In this document: positions 24,901 through 34,434 of the stretch, one piece after another | Layout: each line of letters opens with the position of its first letter | How positions within the stretch are numbered: the stretch's first letter is position 1 | From: Alkalihalobacterium sp048323755 | Lineage (GTDB): Bacteria > Bacillota > Bacilli > Bacillales > Bacillaceae_F | Direction of reading: 5' to 3' | DNA: 64,000 nt | Assembly: GCF_048323755.1 (NCBI RefSeq) | Contig: NZ_JBLWFS010000023.1 | Coordinates: forward strand, 1 to 64,000 | Program-made: the position numbers and the translations under genes | Notes under the pieces: model-generated | Told to the model about the DNA's origin: nothing | The model's database searches: none | Seen by the model: the letters and a program-made list of their open reading frames with translations, nothing else

Positions 24901-25507
24901 GGCAGCACGCTACTTAGGAATCCACGTGGCCTCTCCAGTATTCGATGGTGCAAGTGAAGAAGATGTTTGGGAAACTCTTGAAGAAGCTGGTATGGCTCGA
25001 GACGGTAAAACGGTATTGTTTGATGGGCGTACAGGTGAGCCTTTGGATAACCGTGTATCGGTAGGGATCATGTATATGATCAAACTTGCTCACATGGTTG
25101 ATGATAAACTACATGCTCGTTCTACTGGACCATACTCTCTCGTAACGCAACAACCACTAGGTGGTAAAGCACAATTCGGTGGACAGCGTTTTGGGGAGAT
25201 GGAGGTTTGGGCACTTGAAGCTTACGGTGCAGCTTATACATTACAAGAGATCTTGACTGTTAAGTCCGATGATGTAGTAGGACGTGTTAAGACGTATGAA
25301 GCGATCGTTAAAGGTGAAAATGTACCAGAACCAGGAGTACCAGAATCATTTAAAGTATTAATTAAAGAGCTTCAAAGTTTAGGAATGGACGTTAAGATGT
25401 TATCTAGTAACGAAGAAGAAATCGAAATGCGTGAACTAGATGATGAAGACGAACAAGCGAATGAGAAGCTAAATTTAAATATTGAAACGACAGAATCTAA
25501 TGGCTAA
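21965..25507 (+). CDS. rpoB: RNA polymerase beta subunit
   Basis: Catalytic subunit of RNA polymerase, 1180 residues. The rifampicin region is the sensitive type ([20 protein letters not shown] then [10 protein letters not shown]). Further landmarks are [41 protein letters not shown] and the C-terminal [18 protein letters not shown]. TTG 21965 ([13 protein letters not shown], identical to B. subtilis) is preferred over GTG 21956 because GAGGGGTG overlaps the latter. The acidic C-terminal tail is short. Confidence 0.98.
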   Translation: [1180 protein letters not shown]

Positions 25508-25532
25508 ATAGATTAGAGGCTTTAAGAGGATA

Positions 25533-25551
25533 ACTTACTTGCGGTGTAAGT
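25533..25551 (+). other. Small hairpin between rpoB and rpoC
   Basis: ACTTAC (25533-25538) pairs with GTAAGT (25546-25551); CTTTTT follows a few bases on. It might be a weak attenuator or processing site in the rpoB-rpoC spacer. Confidence 0.35.
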
Positions 25552-25639
25552 AGTGCTTTTTCTAGACTGTTACAATCATTTAAGTTGTCCTCACCATTTC
25601 AACCTTAAAAACCTTAAGATGGAAAGGGAGGTTGGCCCC

Positions 25640-28600
25640 TTGATAGATGTAAATAATTTTGAGTTTATGAAGATTGGTCTCGCTTCACCAAACAAGATTC
25701 GTTCTTGGTCACGTGGAGAAGTAAAAAAACCTGAGACAATTAACTATCGTACGCTCAAACCTGAAAAAGACGGCCTATTTTGTGAAAGAATTTTCGGTCC
25801 TACGAAAGACTGGGAATGTCATTGTGGTAAATATAAGCGTGTGCGCTACAAAGGTGTTGTATGTGACCGTTGTGGTGTTGAAGTTACTCGTGCTAAAGTT
25901 CGTCGTGAGAGAATGGGCCATATTGAATTAGCGGCACCAGTTTCTCATATTTGGTATTTTAAAGGAATTCCTAGCCGTATGGGGCTTGTCCTTGACATGT
26001 CTCCACGTTCACTTGAAGAGGTTATTTATTTTGCTTCTTATGTTGTTACGGAACCAGGCGATACGCCATTAGAGAAAAAACAATTACTTTCTGAGAAAGA
26101 ATATCGTACATATCGTGATAAATATGGACGTTCTTTCACTGCGCAAATGGGAGCAGAAGCGATTAAGAAATTACTTGCTGATATCGATCTTGATAAAGAA
26201 GTAGACATTCTTAAAGAAGAACTTGCAACTGCACAAGGTCAGCGTAGAACGAGAGCAATTAAGCGTCTTGAAGTTCTTGAAGCTTTTAGACATTCAGGAA
26301 ATGAGCCTTCTTGGATGATCCTAGATGTACTTCCTGTTATCCCACCTGAATTACGTCCGATGGTTCAATTAGATGGCGGTCGTTTTGCAACGTCAGATTT
26401 AAACGACCTGTATCGTCGTGTAATTAACCGTAATAATCGTCTGAAGCGTCTATTAGACCTAGGTGCTCCGAATATTATCGTGCAAAATGAAAAGCGTATG
26501 TTACAAGAGGCTGTAGATGCGTTAATTGATAACGGACGTCGTGGTCGTCCAGTAACAGGGCCAGGAAACCGTCCATTAAAATCACTTTCTCACATGCTAA
26601 AAGGAAAGCAAGGACGTTTCCGTCAAAACCTTTTAGGGAAACGTGTTGACTACTCTGGTCGTTCGGTTATCGTTGTAGGTCCAAACTTAAAAATGTATCA
26701 GTGCGGACTACCTAAGGAAATGGCTTTAGAGTTATTTAAGCCGTTTGTAATGAAAGAGTTAGTGAGTAAAGGTTTAGCACACAACATCAAAAGTGCTAAA
26801 CGTAAAGTTGAACGGATTCAACCTGAAGTTTGGGATGTGCTAGAAGAGGTTATTAGAGAGCACCCGGTTCTGCTAAACCGTGCCCCTACTCTTCACAGAT
26901 TAGGTATTCAAGCATTTGAACCTATACTAGTTGAAGGTCGTGCGATTAAACTTCATCCATTAGTTTGTACGGCATATAATGCTGACTTTGATGGAGACCA
27001 AATGGCTGTTCACGTACCATTATCAGCCGAAGCTCAAGCTGAAGCTCGCTTATTAATGCTAGCTGCTCAGAACATCCTTAACCCTAAGGATGGTAAACCA
27101 GTAGTTACACCTTCACAGGATATGGTATTAGGGAACTATTACCTAACATTAGAAAGAGCTGGAGCGAAAGGTGAAGGTTCAATCTTTAAAGATCCTAACG
27201 AAGCGTTGATTGCATATCAAAATGGCTATGTTCATTTACACAGCCGAATTGCAATTCCGGTTGCTTCACTAAATAAAACAACGTTTTCTGAAGAGCAATA
27301 TAGTATGCTTCTATTGACGACGGTAGGGAAGATTATCTTCAATGAAATTCTTCCAGAATCGTTCCCGTATGTTAATGAACCAACTGGGAAGAACCTAGAG
27401 GAAGCATTGCCTGAAAAGTACATGGTTCCAATGACAACCAATGTAAAAGAAATTTTTGCAGAGCGTGACATTGTAGCACCATTTAAAAAAGGTTTCTTAG
27501 GAAATATCATTGCTCAAGTATTTAAGCAATTTAAAATTACAGAAACATCAAAAATGCTTGACCGCATGAAAGATCTTGGTTTCAGATATTCAACGAAAGC
27601 AGGTATTACAGTAGGTGTAGCTGACATCGTTGTATTAGCTGAGAAGAAAGAAATCTTAGCGAAGGCTGAAGAAAAGGTTGAGCGAGTAGTTAAACAATTC
27701 CGTCGTGGTTTAATCACAGAAGAGGAAAGATACGATCGAGTTATCTCAATTTGGAGTGAAGCAAAAGATATCATTCAAGAAAAATTAATGAAGTCTTTAG
27801 ATAACCTTAACCCAATCTTTATGATGAGTGACTCCGGTGCCCGTGGTAATGCATCTAACTTTACACAGTTAGCAGGTATGCGTGGTCTAATGGCCAATCC
27901 ATCTGGTCGTATTATTGAGTTACCGATTAAATCAAGTTTCCGTGAAGGTTTAACAGTATTAGAGTACTTTATCTCTACGCATGGTGCTCGTAAAGGTCTA
28001 GCCGATACAGCATTAAAAACAGCAGACTCAGGTTACCTAACTCGTCGTCTAGTTGACGTTGCACAAGATGTCATCGTTCGAGAAGATGATTGTGGTACAG
28101 ACCGTGGCCTTGTTGTTGAAGCGATTAAAGAAGGAACAGAAGTGATTGAGAATTTATATGATCGTCTTGTAGGTCGCTTCTCGTTCCGGTCAGTTCGTCA
28201 CCCAGAGACTGGTGAAACCCTTATTAATAAAAACGAATTAATTGATGAAGATATCGCGAAAAACATCGTTGATTCAGGAGTTGAAAAGGTTACGATTCGT
28301 TCTGTATTTACTTGTGATACTCGACATGGGGTTTGTAAAAAGTGTTATGGACGTAACTTGGCGACTGGTAGTGATGTTGAAGTCGGTGAGGCAGTCGGTA
28401 TCATTGCTGCACAATCAATTGGTGAGCCAGGAACACAGCTTACGATGCGTACCTTCCATACAGGTGGGGTAGCAGGGGACGATATCACTCAAGGTCTTCC
28501 GCGTATTCAAGAGTTGTTTGAAGCTCGTAACCCTAAAGGTCAGGCTGTCATTTCTGAAATTGAAGGAACTGTCGTTGGTGTAAATGATAGCTCGGACAAA

Positions 28601-29263
28601 CGTGAAGTCGTTGTTCAAGGCGAAATGGAAACGAGAAACTATGCGATTCCTTATGGTGCAAGGATCAAGGTAATCGAAGGCGATGCACTAGTTCCAGGGC
28701 AAAGTATTACCGAAGGTTCGATTGACCCTAAAGAACTTTTACATGTAAAAGGTGTAAAAGGTGTTCAAGAATACTTGCTTCGTGAAGTACAAAAAGTTTA
28801 TCGTATGCAAGGGGTAGAAATTGGTGACAAACACGTCGAAGTAATGGTTCGTCAGATGTTAAGAAAAATTAGAGTTGTTGATAACGGTGAAACAGCCGTT
28901 CTTCCAGGCGCTTTAATGGATATACACCAATTTAATGATGAAAATGAAAAAGTACTTCTTGAAGGTGAGCGTCCTGCAACGGGTCGTCCGGTGTTACTAG
29001 GTATTACCAAAGCCTCACTAGAAACAGAATCGTTCTTATCAGCAGCGTCATTCCAAGAAACAACACGTGTTCTGACGGACGCAGCTATTAAAGGTAAGAG
29101 AGATGAGTTACTAGGTCTTAAAGAGAATGTAATTATTGGTAAACTAGTTCCAGCTGGAACAGGAATGACACGATATCGTAACCTGAAAATCATTTCTGAA
29201 CACGATAAACAGGAAGAATTAGAACAACTAGAGCCGATGGAAGAAGTTGCAACGCAAGAATAA
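25640..29263 (+). CDS. rpoC: RNA polymerase beta-prime subunit
   Basis: Catalytic subunit, 1207 residues. It begins MIDVNNFEFMKIGLASP; the N-terminal zinc site is CHCGKYKRVRYKGVVCDRCG; the active-site loop is NADFDGDQMAVH; the bridge/trigger region includes SNFTQLAGMRGLM and GEPGTQLTMRTFHTGG; a second zinc site lies in FTCDTRHGVCKKCYGR. TTG 25640 follows AGGGAGGTTG and aligns with MLDVNNFEYM of B. subtilis; an upstream extension to 25553 is not translated on this reading. Confidence 0.98.
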   Translation: MIDVNNFEFMKIGLASPNKIRSWSRGEVKKPETINYRTLKPEKDGLFCERIFGPTKDWECHCGKYKRVRYKGVVCDRCGVEVTRAKVRRERMGHIELAAPVSHIWYFKGIPSRMGLVLDMSPRSLEEVIYFASYVVTEPGDTPLEKKQLLSEKEYRTYRDKYGRSFTAQMGAEAIKKLLADIDLDKEVDILKEELATAQGQRRTRAIKRLEVLEAFRHSGNEPSWMILDVLPVIPPELRPMVQLDGGRFATSDLNDLYRRVINRNNRLKRLLDLGAPNIIVQNEKRMLQEAVDALIDNGRRGRPVTGPGNRPLKSLSHMLKGKQGRFRQNLLGKRVDYSGRSVIVVGPNLKMYQCGLPKEMALELFKPFVMKELVSKGLAHNIKSAKRKVERIQPEVWDVLEEVIREHPVLLNRAPTLHRLGIQAFEPILVEGRAIKLHPLVCTAYNADFDGDQMAVHVPLSAEAQAEARLLMLAAQNILNPKDGKPVVTPSQDMVLGNYYLTLERAGAKGEGSIFKDPNEALIAYQNGYVHLHSRIAIPVASLNKTTFSEEQYSMLLLTTVGKIIFNEILPESFPYVNEPTGKNLEEALPEKYMVPMTTNVKEIFAERDIVAPFKKGFLGNIIAQVFKQFKITETSKMLDRMKDLGFRYSTKAGITVGVADIVVLAEKKEILAKAEEKVERVVKQFRRGLITEEERYDRVISIWSEAKDIIQEKLMKSLDNLNPIFMMSDSGARGNASNFTQLAGMRGLMANPSGRIIELPIKSSFREGLTVLEYFISTHGARKGLADTALKTADSGYLTRRLVDVAQDVIVREDDCGTDRGLVVEAIKEGTEVIENLYDRLVGRFSFRSVRHPETGETLINKNELIDEDIAKNIVDSGVEKVTIRSVFTCDTRHGVCKKCYGRNLATGSDVEVGEAVGIIAAQSIGEPGTQLTMRTFHTGGVAGDDITQGLPRIQELFEARNPKGQAVISEIEGTVVGVNDSSDKREVVVQGEMETRNYAIPYGARIKVIEGDALVPGQSITEGSIDPKELLHVKGVKGVQEYLLREVQKVYRMQGVEIGDKHVEVMVRQMLRKIRVVDNGETAVLPGALMDIHQFNDENEKVLLEGERPATGRPVLLGITKASLETESFLSAASFQETTRVLTDAAIKGKRDELLGLKENVIIGKLVPAGTGMTRYRNLKIISEHDKQEELEQLEPMEEVATQE

Positions 29264-29351
29264 ATTCAAATCATAGTTGACATTGTAAATTGAGAGTGAT
29301 ATTATATCGTAGTGTGCCTGAGAAAACCTGTAGCTTTGGAGGATTTAAAAG

Positions 29352-29600
29352 ATGTCTTATGATAAAGTGACACAGGCAGAGAATGTTGTCATAGGTACTA
29401 AACAAACGATCAAAGCTCTCGAACAAGGGAACGCAATAGAGGTCATCATAGCCAATGACGCTGATGCTAGAGTTGTTACTAAGGTACAATTATTAGCTCA
29501 GAAAAAAGGCGTACCGATAACAGCAGTTGATTCCATGAAAAAGCTTGGAAAAGTTTGTGGGATTGATGTTGGAGCTGCCACTGTAACACTGACAAAGTAA
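29352..29600 (+). CDS. rplGB: L7Ae-family RNA-binding protein (YbxF)
   Basis: An 82-residue L7Ae/L30e-fold protein that binds kink-turns, in B. subtilis associated with ribosomes. Motifs: GTKQTIKALEQGNAIEVIIA and the C-terminal CGIDVGAATV. TTTGGAGGATT precedes the ATG. It links rpoC with rpsL, a position conserved in Bacillus. Its ribosomal site is uncertain. Confidence 0.92.
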   Translation: MSYDKVTQAENVVIGTKQTIKALEQGNAIEVIIANDADARVVTKVQLLAQKKGVPITAVDSMKKLGKVCGIDVGAATVTLTK

Positions 29601-29604
29601 TAAT

Positions 29605-29641
29605 GTTTTTGCCAACGCGATGTCGATCGCTTGGCAAAAAC
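29605..29641 (+). terminator. Long hairpin after the L7Ae-like gene
   Basis: GTTTTTGCCAA pairs with TTGGCAAAAAC and, inside it, GCGAT with ATCGC around GTCG, with a single bulged base. The following T run is interrupted (TTTACTTTTG), so termination may be partial and rpsL could be read through. Confidence 0.65.
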
Positions 29642-29713
29642 TTTACTTTTGTTTAAAAAAGAACCACCAGGATCAGTGGTCTTAACAATTTCTTTACGAA
29701 AGGAGGAAAAACA

Positions 29714-30136
29714 ATGCCTACTATTAATCAACTTATCCGTAAGGGACGTCAAGCGAAAGTTAAGAAGTCAGACTCACCTGCATTAAACAAAGGTTACAAT
29801 AGCTTTATTAAAGCTCAAACTAACCAGTCTTCACCACAAAAGCGTGGTGTATGTACTCGTGTAGGTACAATGACGCCGAAGAAGCCGAACTCAGCTCTTC
29901 GTAAATATGCTCGTGTACGTTTAACAAACGGTATTGAGGTTACTGCATATATTCCAGGTATCGGTCACAACTTACAAGAGCACAGTGTTGTTCTAATTCG
30001 TGGTGGACGTGTAAAAGATTTACCAGGGGTACGTTACCATATCGTACGTGGTGCTCTTGACACAGCAGGAGTTCAAAACCGTATGCAAGGTCGTTCTAAG
30101 TATGGAACAAAGCGTCCGAAAGAAGCTAAGAAATAA
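29714..30136 (+). CDS. rpsL: Ribosomal protein uS12
   Basis: Decoding-centre protein and streptomycin target, 140 residues. The conserved loops TPKKPNSALRKYARVRL and GGRVKDLPGVRYHIVRG are intact with the lysines typical of streptomycin-sensitive ribosomes. AAAGGAGG precedes the start. First gene of the rpsL-rpsG-fusA-tuf (str) operon. Confidence 0.98.
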   Translation: MPTINQLIRKGRQAKVKKSDSPALNKGYNSFIKAQTNQSSPQKRGVCTRVGTMTPKKPNSALRKYARVRLTNGIEVTAYIPGIGHNLQEHSVVLIRGGRVKDLPGVRYHIVRGALDTAGVQNRMQGRSKYGTKRPKEAKK

Positions 30137-30171
30137 AAAAATAGGTTTACAAGACGAAAGGAGGGGAAATA

Positions 30172-30642
30172 ATGCCTCGTAAAGGACCAGTAGCAAAGAG
30201 AGATGTTTTACCAGATCCTCTTTATAATTCAAAATTAGTAACTCGCCTTATCAACCGTATCATGGTTGACGGTAAGAAAGGTGTTGCTGAAAGCATCCTT
30301 TATAACGCTTTTGAATTAGTAAAAGAGCGTAGCGGAAATGACCCTATGGAAGTTTTCGATCAAGCGTTAAAGAATATTATGCCAGTTCTTGAAGTTAAAG
30401 CACGCCGTGTAGGTGGAGCTAACTATCAAGTACCTATCGAAGTGAAACCTGAGCGTCGTACTACGTTAGGACTTCGTTGGTTAGTAAACTATGCTCGTCT
30501 TCGTGGAGAAAAAACGATGGAAGAGCGTTTAGCTAACGAAATTCTTGATGCAGCAAACAACACTGGTGCATCAGTTAAGAAACGTGAAGACACTCATAAG
30601 ATGGCTGAAGCTAACAAAGCGTTCGCTCACTATCGTTGGTAA
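30172..30642 (+). CDS. rpsG: Ribosomal protein uS7
   Basis: Organises the 3' head domain of 16S rRNA and contacts E-site tRNA. 156 residues, with MPRKGPVAKRDVLPDP at the N-terminus and GGANYQVPIEVKPERR centrally. GAAAGGAGGGG precedes the start. Second gene of the str operon. Confidence 0.98.
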   Translation: MPRKGPVAKRDVLPDPLYNSKLVTRLINRIMVDGKKGVAESILYNAFELVKERSGNDPMEVFDQALKNIMPVLEVKARRVGGANYQVPIEVKPERRTTLGLRWLVNYARLRGEKTMEERLANEILDAANNTGASVKKREDTHKMAEANKAFAHYRW

Positions 30643-30698
30643 AATCAAGACAAAAAATATTCTAATAATCATTTAATGATTGAAAGGAGAAATACACT

Positions 30699-32777
30699 AT
30701 GGCAAGAGAGTTCTCCTTAAAGAATACACGTAATATCGGCATCATGGCCCACATTGATGCCGGTAAAACTACAACAACAGAACGTATCTTATTCTACACT
30801 GGACGTATTCATAAAATCGGTGAAACTCATGAAGGTGCATCTCAAATGGACTGGATGGCACAGGAGCAAGAACGTGGTATTACAATCACTTCAGCTGCTA
30901 CTACTGCCCAATGGAAGGGTCACCGAGTTAACATTATTGATACACCAGGTCACGTAGACTTTACGGTAGAAGTAGAACGTTCTTTACGTGTGTTAGACGG
31001 AGCGGTTGCGGTACTTGATGCACAATCAGGTGTTGAACCACAAACTGAAACAGTATGGCGTCAAGCTACAACTTATGGTGTACCACGTGTTGTTTTTGTA
31101 AACAAAATGGACAAGACGGGTGCAGATTTCTTATATTCATTAAAAACATTGCATGACCGATTAGGTGCAAATGCACATCCGATTCAGTTGCCAATTGGTG
31201 CTGAAGACGAGTTCCGTGCAATTATTGACTTAGTAGAAATGAAAACAAGATTTTATGCGAATGACTTAGGAACAGAAATTACTGAAGGTGAAATTCCGGA
31301 AGAGTATAAAGCTCAAGCAGAAGAGTACCGTACTAGGTTAGTAGAAGCTGTTGCTGAACAAGACGAAGAGTTAATGATGAAATACTTAGAAGGTGAAGAA
31401 ATTACGATCGAAGAACTAAAAGCAGGAATTCGTACTGCTACTTGTTCTGTTAACTTCTTCCCAGTTATCTGTGGTACAGCATTCAAGAACAAAGGTGTTC
31501 AATTAATGTTAGATGCTGTTCTAGATTACTTACCATCACCGTTAGATGTACCTGCAATTAAAGGTACCTTACCGGATTCTGAGGAAGAAACAACTCGCGA
31601 ATCAAGCGATGAAGGTCCTTTCTCTGCTTTAGCATTTAAAGTTATGACTGATCCTTATGTTGGTAAGCTTACATTCTTCCGAGTGTATTCAGGAACATTA
31701 GACTCAGGGTCATACGTTGTTAACTCAACAAAAGGTAAACGTGAACGTGTTGGACGTATTCTTCAGATGCATGCTAACAGTCGTGAAGAGATTTCAACAG
31801 TATATGCTGGTGATATCGCTGCTGCAGTTGGTCTTAAAGATACAACAACTGGTGATACTTTATGTGATGAAAAGAACCAAGTTATACTTGAATCAATGGA
31901 GTTCCCAGAACCAGTAATTTCACTTTCTGTTGAACCAAAGTCAAAAGCTGACCAAGATAAAATGGGTATGGCACTTGCTAAACTTGCAGAAGAAGATCCA
32001 ACATTCCGTACACATACAGATGAAGAAACTGGCCAAACAATCATCGCTGGTATGGGTGAGTTACACCTAGATATCATCGTTGATCGTATGCGCCGTGAAT
32101 TCAAAGTGGAAGCAAATGTTGGTGCCCCTCAAGTATCTTACCGTGAAACAATCCGTAAAGCGGCTAAAGTTGAAGGTAAGTTTGTTCGTCAGTCAGGCGG
32201 ACGTGGACAATACGGACACGTTTGGATTGAATTTCAACCACTTGAAGAAGGTGCTGGATTCCAATTTGAAAACAAAGTTGTTGGTGGTGTGGTTCCTCGT
32301 GAATATATCCCAGCTGTTCAATCTGGAATTGAAGAAGCATTACAAAATGGTATGCTTGCAGGCTACCCATTATTAGACTTAAAAGCTACAATCTTTGATG
32401 GTTCATACCATGATGTTGACTCAAATGAGATGGCATTTAAGATTGCGGGTTCTATGGCTCTTAAAAACGCAAAAGCACATTGTGCGCCAGCACTTTTAGA
32501 GCCAATGATGAAAGTAGAAGTAGTTGTTCCTGAAGAGTATATGGGTGATATCATGGGTGATGTTACTGCTCGTCGTGGACGCGTTGAAGGTATGGAAGCT
32601 CGCGGTAACGCACAAGTAGTTCGTGCGATGGTTCCACTTGCTGAAATGTTCGGATATGCTACTTCACTACGCTCACGTACACAAGGACGTGGGAACTACA
32701 CAATGCACTTTGATCACTATGAAGAAGTACCAAAGAGTGTTGCTGAAGAAATCATTAAGAAACAAACTGGACAATAA
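30699..32777 (+). CDS. fusA: Translation elongation factor G
   Basis: GTPase that drives translocation and, with RRF, ribosome recycling. 692 residues with P-loop AHIDAGKTTTTE, switch II DTPGHVDF, NKMDKTGAD, and domain IV beginning near QSGGRGQYGHV. The region that determines fusidic acid sensitivity looks ordinary. TTGAAAGGAG precedes the ATG. Confidence 0.98.
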   Translation: MAREFSLKNTRNIGIMAHIDAGKTTTTERILFYTGRIHKIGETHEGASQMDWMAQEQERGITITSAATTAQWKGHRVNIIDTPGHVDFTVEVERSLRVLDGAVAVLDAQSGVEPQTETVWRQATTYGVPRVVFVNKMDKTGADFLYSLKTLHDRLGANAHPIQLPIGAEDEFRAIIDLVEMKTRFYANDLGTEITEGEIPEEYKAQAEEYRTRLVEAVAEQDEELMMKYLEGEEITIEELKAGIRTATCSVNFFPVICGTAFKNKGVQLMLDAVLDYLPSPLDVPAIKGTLPDSEEETTRESSDEGPFSALAFKVMTDPYVGKLTFFRVYSGTLDSGSYVVNSTKGKRERVGRILQMHANSREEISTVYAGDIAAAVGLKDTTTGDTLCDEKNQVILESMEFPEPVISLSVEPKSKADQDKMGMALAKLAEEDPTFRTHTDEETGQTIIAGMGELHLDIIVDRMRREFKVEANVGAPQVSYRETIRKAAKVEGKFVRQSGGRGQYGHVWIEFQPLEEGAGFQFENKVVGGVVPREYIPAVQSGIEEALQNGMLAGYPLLDLKATIFDGSYHDVDSNEMAFKIAGSMALKNAKAHCAPALLEPMMKVEVVVPEEYMGDIMGDVTARRGRVEGMEARGNAQVVRAMVPLAEMFGYATSLRSRTQGRGNYTMHFDHYEEVPKSVAEEIIKKQTGQ

Positions 32778-32819
32778 TATTCAGTAATTATTGTTTCTTG
32801 AATGAGTTTATTGTAAGCT

Positions 32820-32856
32820 AAGAAAGGTGATAATATATGGGTATTTCACCTTTCTT
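32820..32856 (+). other. Perfect hairpin between fusA and tuf
   Basis: AAGAAAGGTGA (32820-32830) pairs perfectly with TCACCTTTCTT (32846-32856). It has no following T tract, so it is probably not a simple terminator. An mRNA processing or stability element is possible. Confidence 0.55.
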
Positions 32857-32897
32857 ATCCATAATAATTGATACGTATTTAAGGGAGGAAAAGTAAA

Positions 32898-34085
32898 ATG
32901 GGAAAAGCTAAATTTGACCGTTCGAAAACACATGCTAACATTGGTACAATCGGACACGTTGACCATGGTAAAACTACTTTAACAGCAGCTATTACAACTG
33001 CTTTAGCTAAAAAAGGTGGAGCAGAAGCTCGTGCTTATGATCAAATCGATGGAGCTCCAGAAGAGCGTGAGCGTGGAATCACAATTTCAACTGCACACGT
33101 TGAGTATGAAACTGAAACACGTCACTATGCACACGTTGACTGCCCAGGACATGCTGACTACGTTAAAAACATGATCACTGGTGCTGCACAAATGGATGGT
33201 GGGATCTTAGTAGTTTCTGCTGCTGATGGTCCAATGCCACAAACTCGTGAGCACATCTTACTTTCTCGTCAAGTAGGTGTTCCTTACATCGTTGTATTCT
33301 TAAACAAATGCGACATGGTTGACGACGAAGAGCTTCTTGAGTTAGTAGAAATGGAAGTTCGTGATCTTCTTAATGAGTATGACTTCCCTGGTGACGATGT
33401 TCCTGTTATCCAAGGATCTGCTCTTAAAGCATTAGAAGGAGACGAAGCTTGGGAAGCTAAAATCTATGAGCTAATGGATGCTGTAGATTCTTACATCCCA
33501 ACTCCAGAGCGTGACAACGAGAAACCATTCATGATGCCAGTTGAGGACGTATTCTCAATCACTGGTCGTGGTACAGTTGCTACTGGACGTGTTGAGCGTG
33601 GACAAGTTAAGGTTGGTGAAGAGATTGAAATCATCGGTCTTGCTGAAGAGCCTAGCAAAACTACAGTAACAGGAGTAGAAATGTTCCGTAAGCTTCTTGA
33701 CTATGCTGAAGCTGGTGACAACATTGGTGCACTTCTTCGTGGTGTATCTCGTGATGACATCCAACGTGGTCAAGTACTTGCTAAGCCAGGTACAATCACT
33801 CCACACACAAAGTTCAAAGCTGAGGTATACGTACTTTCTAAAGAAGAGGGTGGACGTCACACTCCATTCTTCACAAACTACCGTCCACAGTTCTACTTCC
33901 GTACAACTGATGTAACTGGTATTTGTAACCTTCCTGAAGGTGTAGAAATGGTTATGCCTGGTGATAACATCGAAATGACTGTAGAATTAATTTCACCAAT
34001 CGCGATTGAAGAAGGAACAAAATTCTCAATCCGTGAAGGTGGACGTACTGTTGGAGCAGGCGTTGTAGCTTCAATCCAAGAGTAA
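32898..34085 (+). CDS. tuf: Translation elongation factor Tu
   Basis: Delivers aminoacyl-tRNA to the ribosome. 395 residues with P-loop GHVDHGKTTL, DCPGHADYVKNMITGAAQMDG split across the switch II region, NKCDMVDDEE, and domains II-III ending GRTVGAGVVASI. GGGAGG precedes the ATG. Codon choice is strongly biased, as expected of one of the most abundant proteins. Last gene of the str operon. Confidence 0.98.
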   Translation: MGKAKFDRSKTHANIGTIGHVDHGKTTLTAAITTALAKKGGAEARAYDQIDGAPEERERGITISTAHVEYETETRHYAHVDCPGHADYVKNMITGAAQMDGGILVVSAADGPMPQTREHILLSRQVGVPYIVVFLNKCDMVDDEELLELVEMEVRDLLNEYDFPGDDVPVIQGSALKALEGDEAWEAKIYELMDAVDSYIPTPERDNEKPFMMPVEDVFSITGRGTVATGRVERGQVKVGEEIEIIGLAEEPSKTTVTGVEMFRKLLDYAEAGDNIGALLRGVSRDDIQRGQVLAKPGTITPHTKFKAEVYVLSKEEGGRHTPFFTNYRPQFYFRTTDVTGICNLPEGVEMVMPGDNIEMTVELISPIAIEEGTKFSIREGGRTVGAGVVASIQE

Positions 34086-34095
34086 TTTTAAATAT

Positions 34096-34132
34096 AAGAA
34101 GTTCCTCGATTTAATCGGGGAACTTCTTTATA
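34096..34132 (+). terminator. Terminator after tuf
   Basis: AAGAAGTTCC and GGAACTTCTT form a stem with CGATT/AATCG continuing inward, then TTTATATT. It closes the str operon before the S10 promoters. Confidence 0.85.
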
Positions 34133-34405
34133 TTCTACATATCTACAAAGAACAGAATGCTAATACGTATTTAAGGTATCAATCCATAGATTAATACATC
34201 TAATTGAGTTTAGTGATCTAAGTGTAGGAGAACTAAAGTTTATTTTAGAAAATAGAAAAATTTAATCCTTAAATTATAATGTATTTAAATTGAATGTTGA
34301 ATTCGAAATCAGTATTGTTCTAATAAAAGAAACGGTACTTTCTTTATATGTGTATACATATTAGTTGTTTGATAATAATGGAAGATAAATACTTGATAAC
34401 ATGAC
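34133..34405. other. AT-rich intergenic region between str and S10 operons
   Basis: No gene, RNA or repeat is recognised here. The sequence is very AT-rich and precedes two S10 promoters; it could act as an UP-element or spacer. Confidence 0.4.
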
Positions 34406-34434
34406 TTGAATTTATGGGAATAAGTCTATATAAT
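34406..34434 (+). promoter_or_regulatory. S10 operon promoter, distal
   Basis: TTGAAT (34406-34411), 17 bp, TATAAT (34429-34434). Confidence 0.7.

Noticed and set aside
25553..25639. N-terminal extension of RpoC from 25553
   Set aside because: The extra 29 residues have no counterpart in homologues, and AGGGAGGTTG precedes TTG 25640.
33555..33915. Frames of 72-101 codons on both strands within tuf
   Set aside because: Arise from the codon bias of tuf; low-complexity, no start signals.
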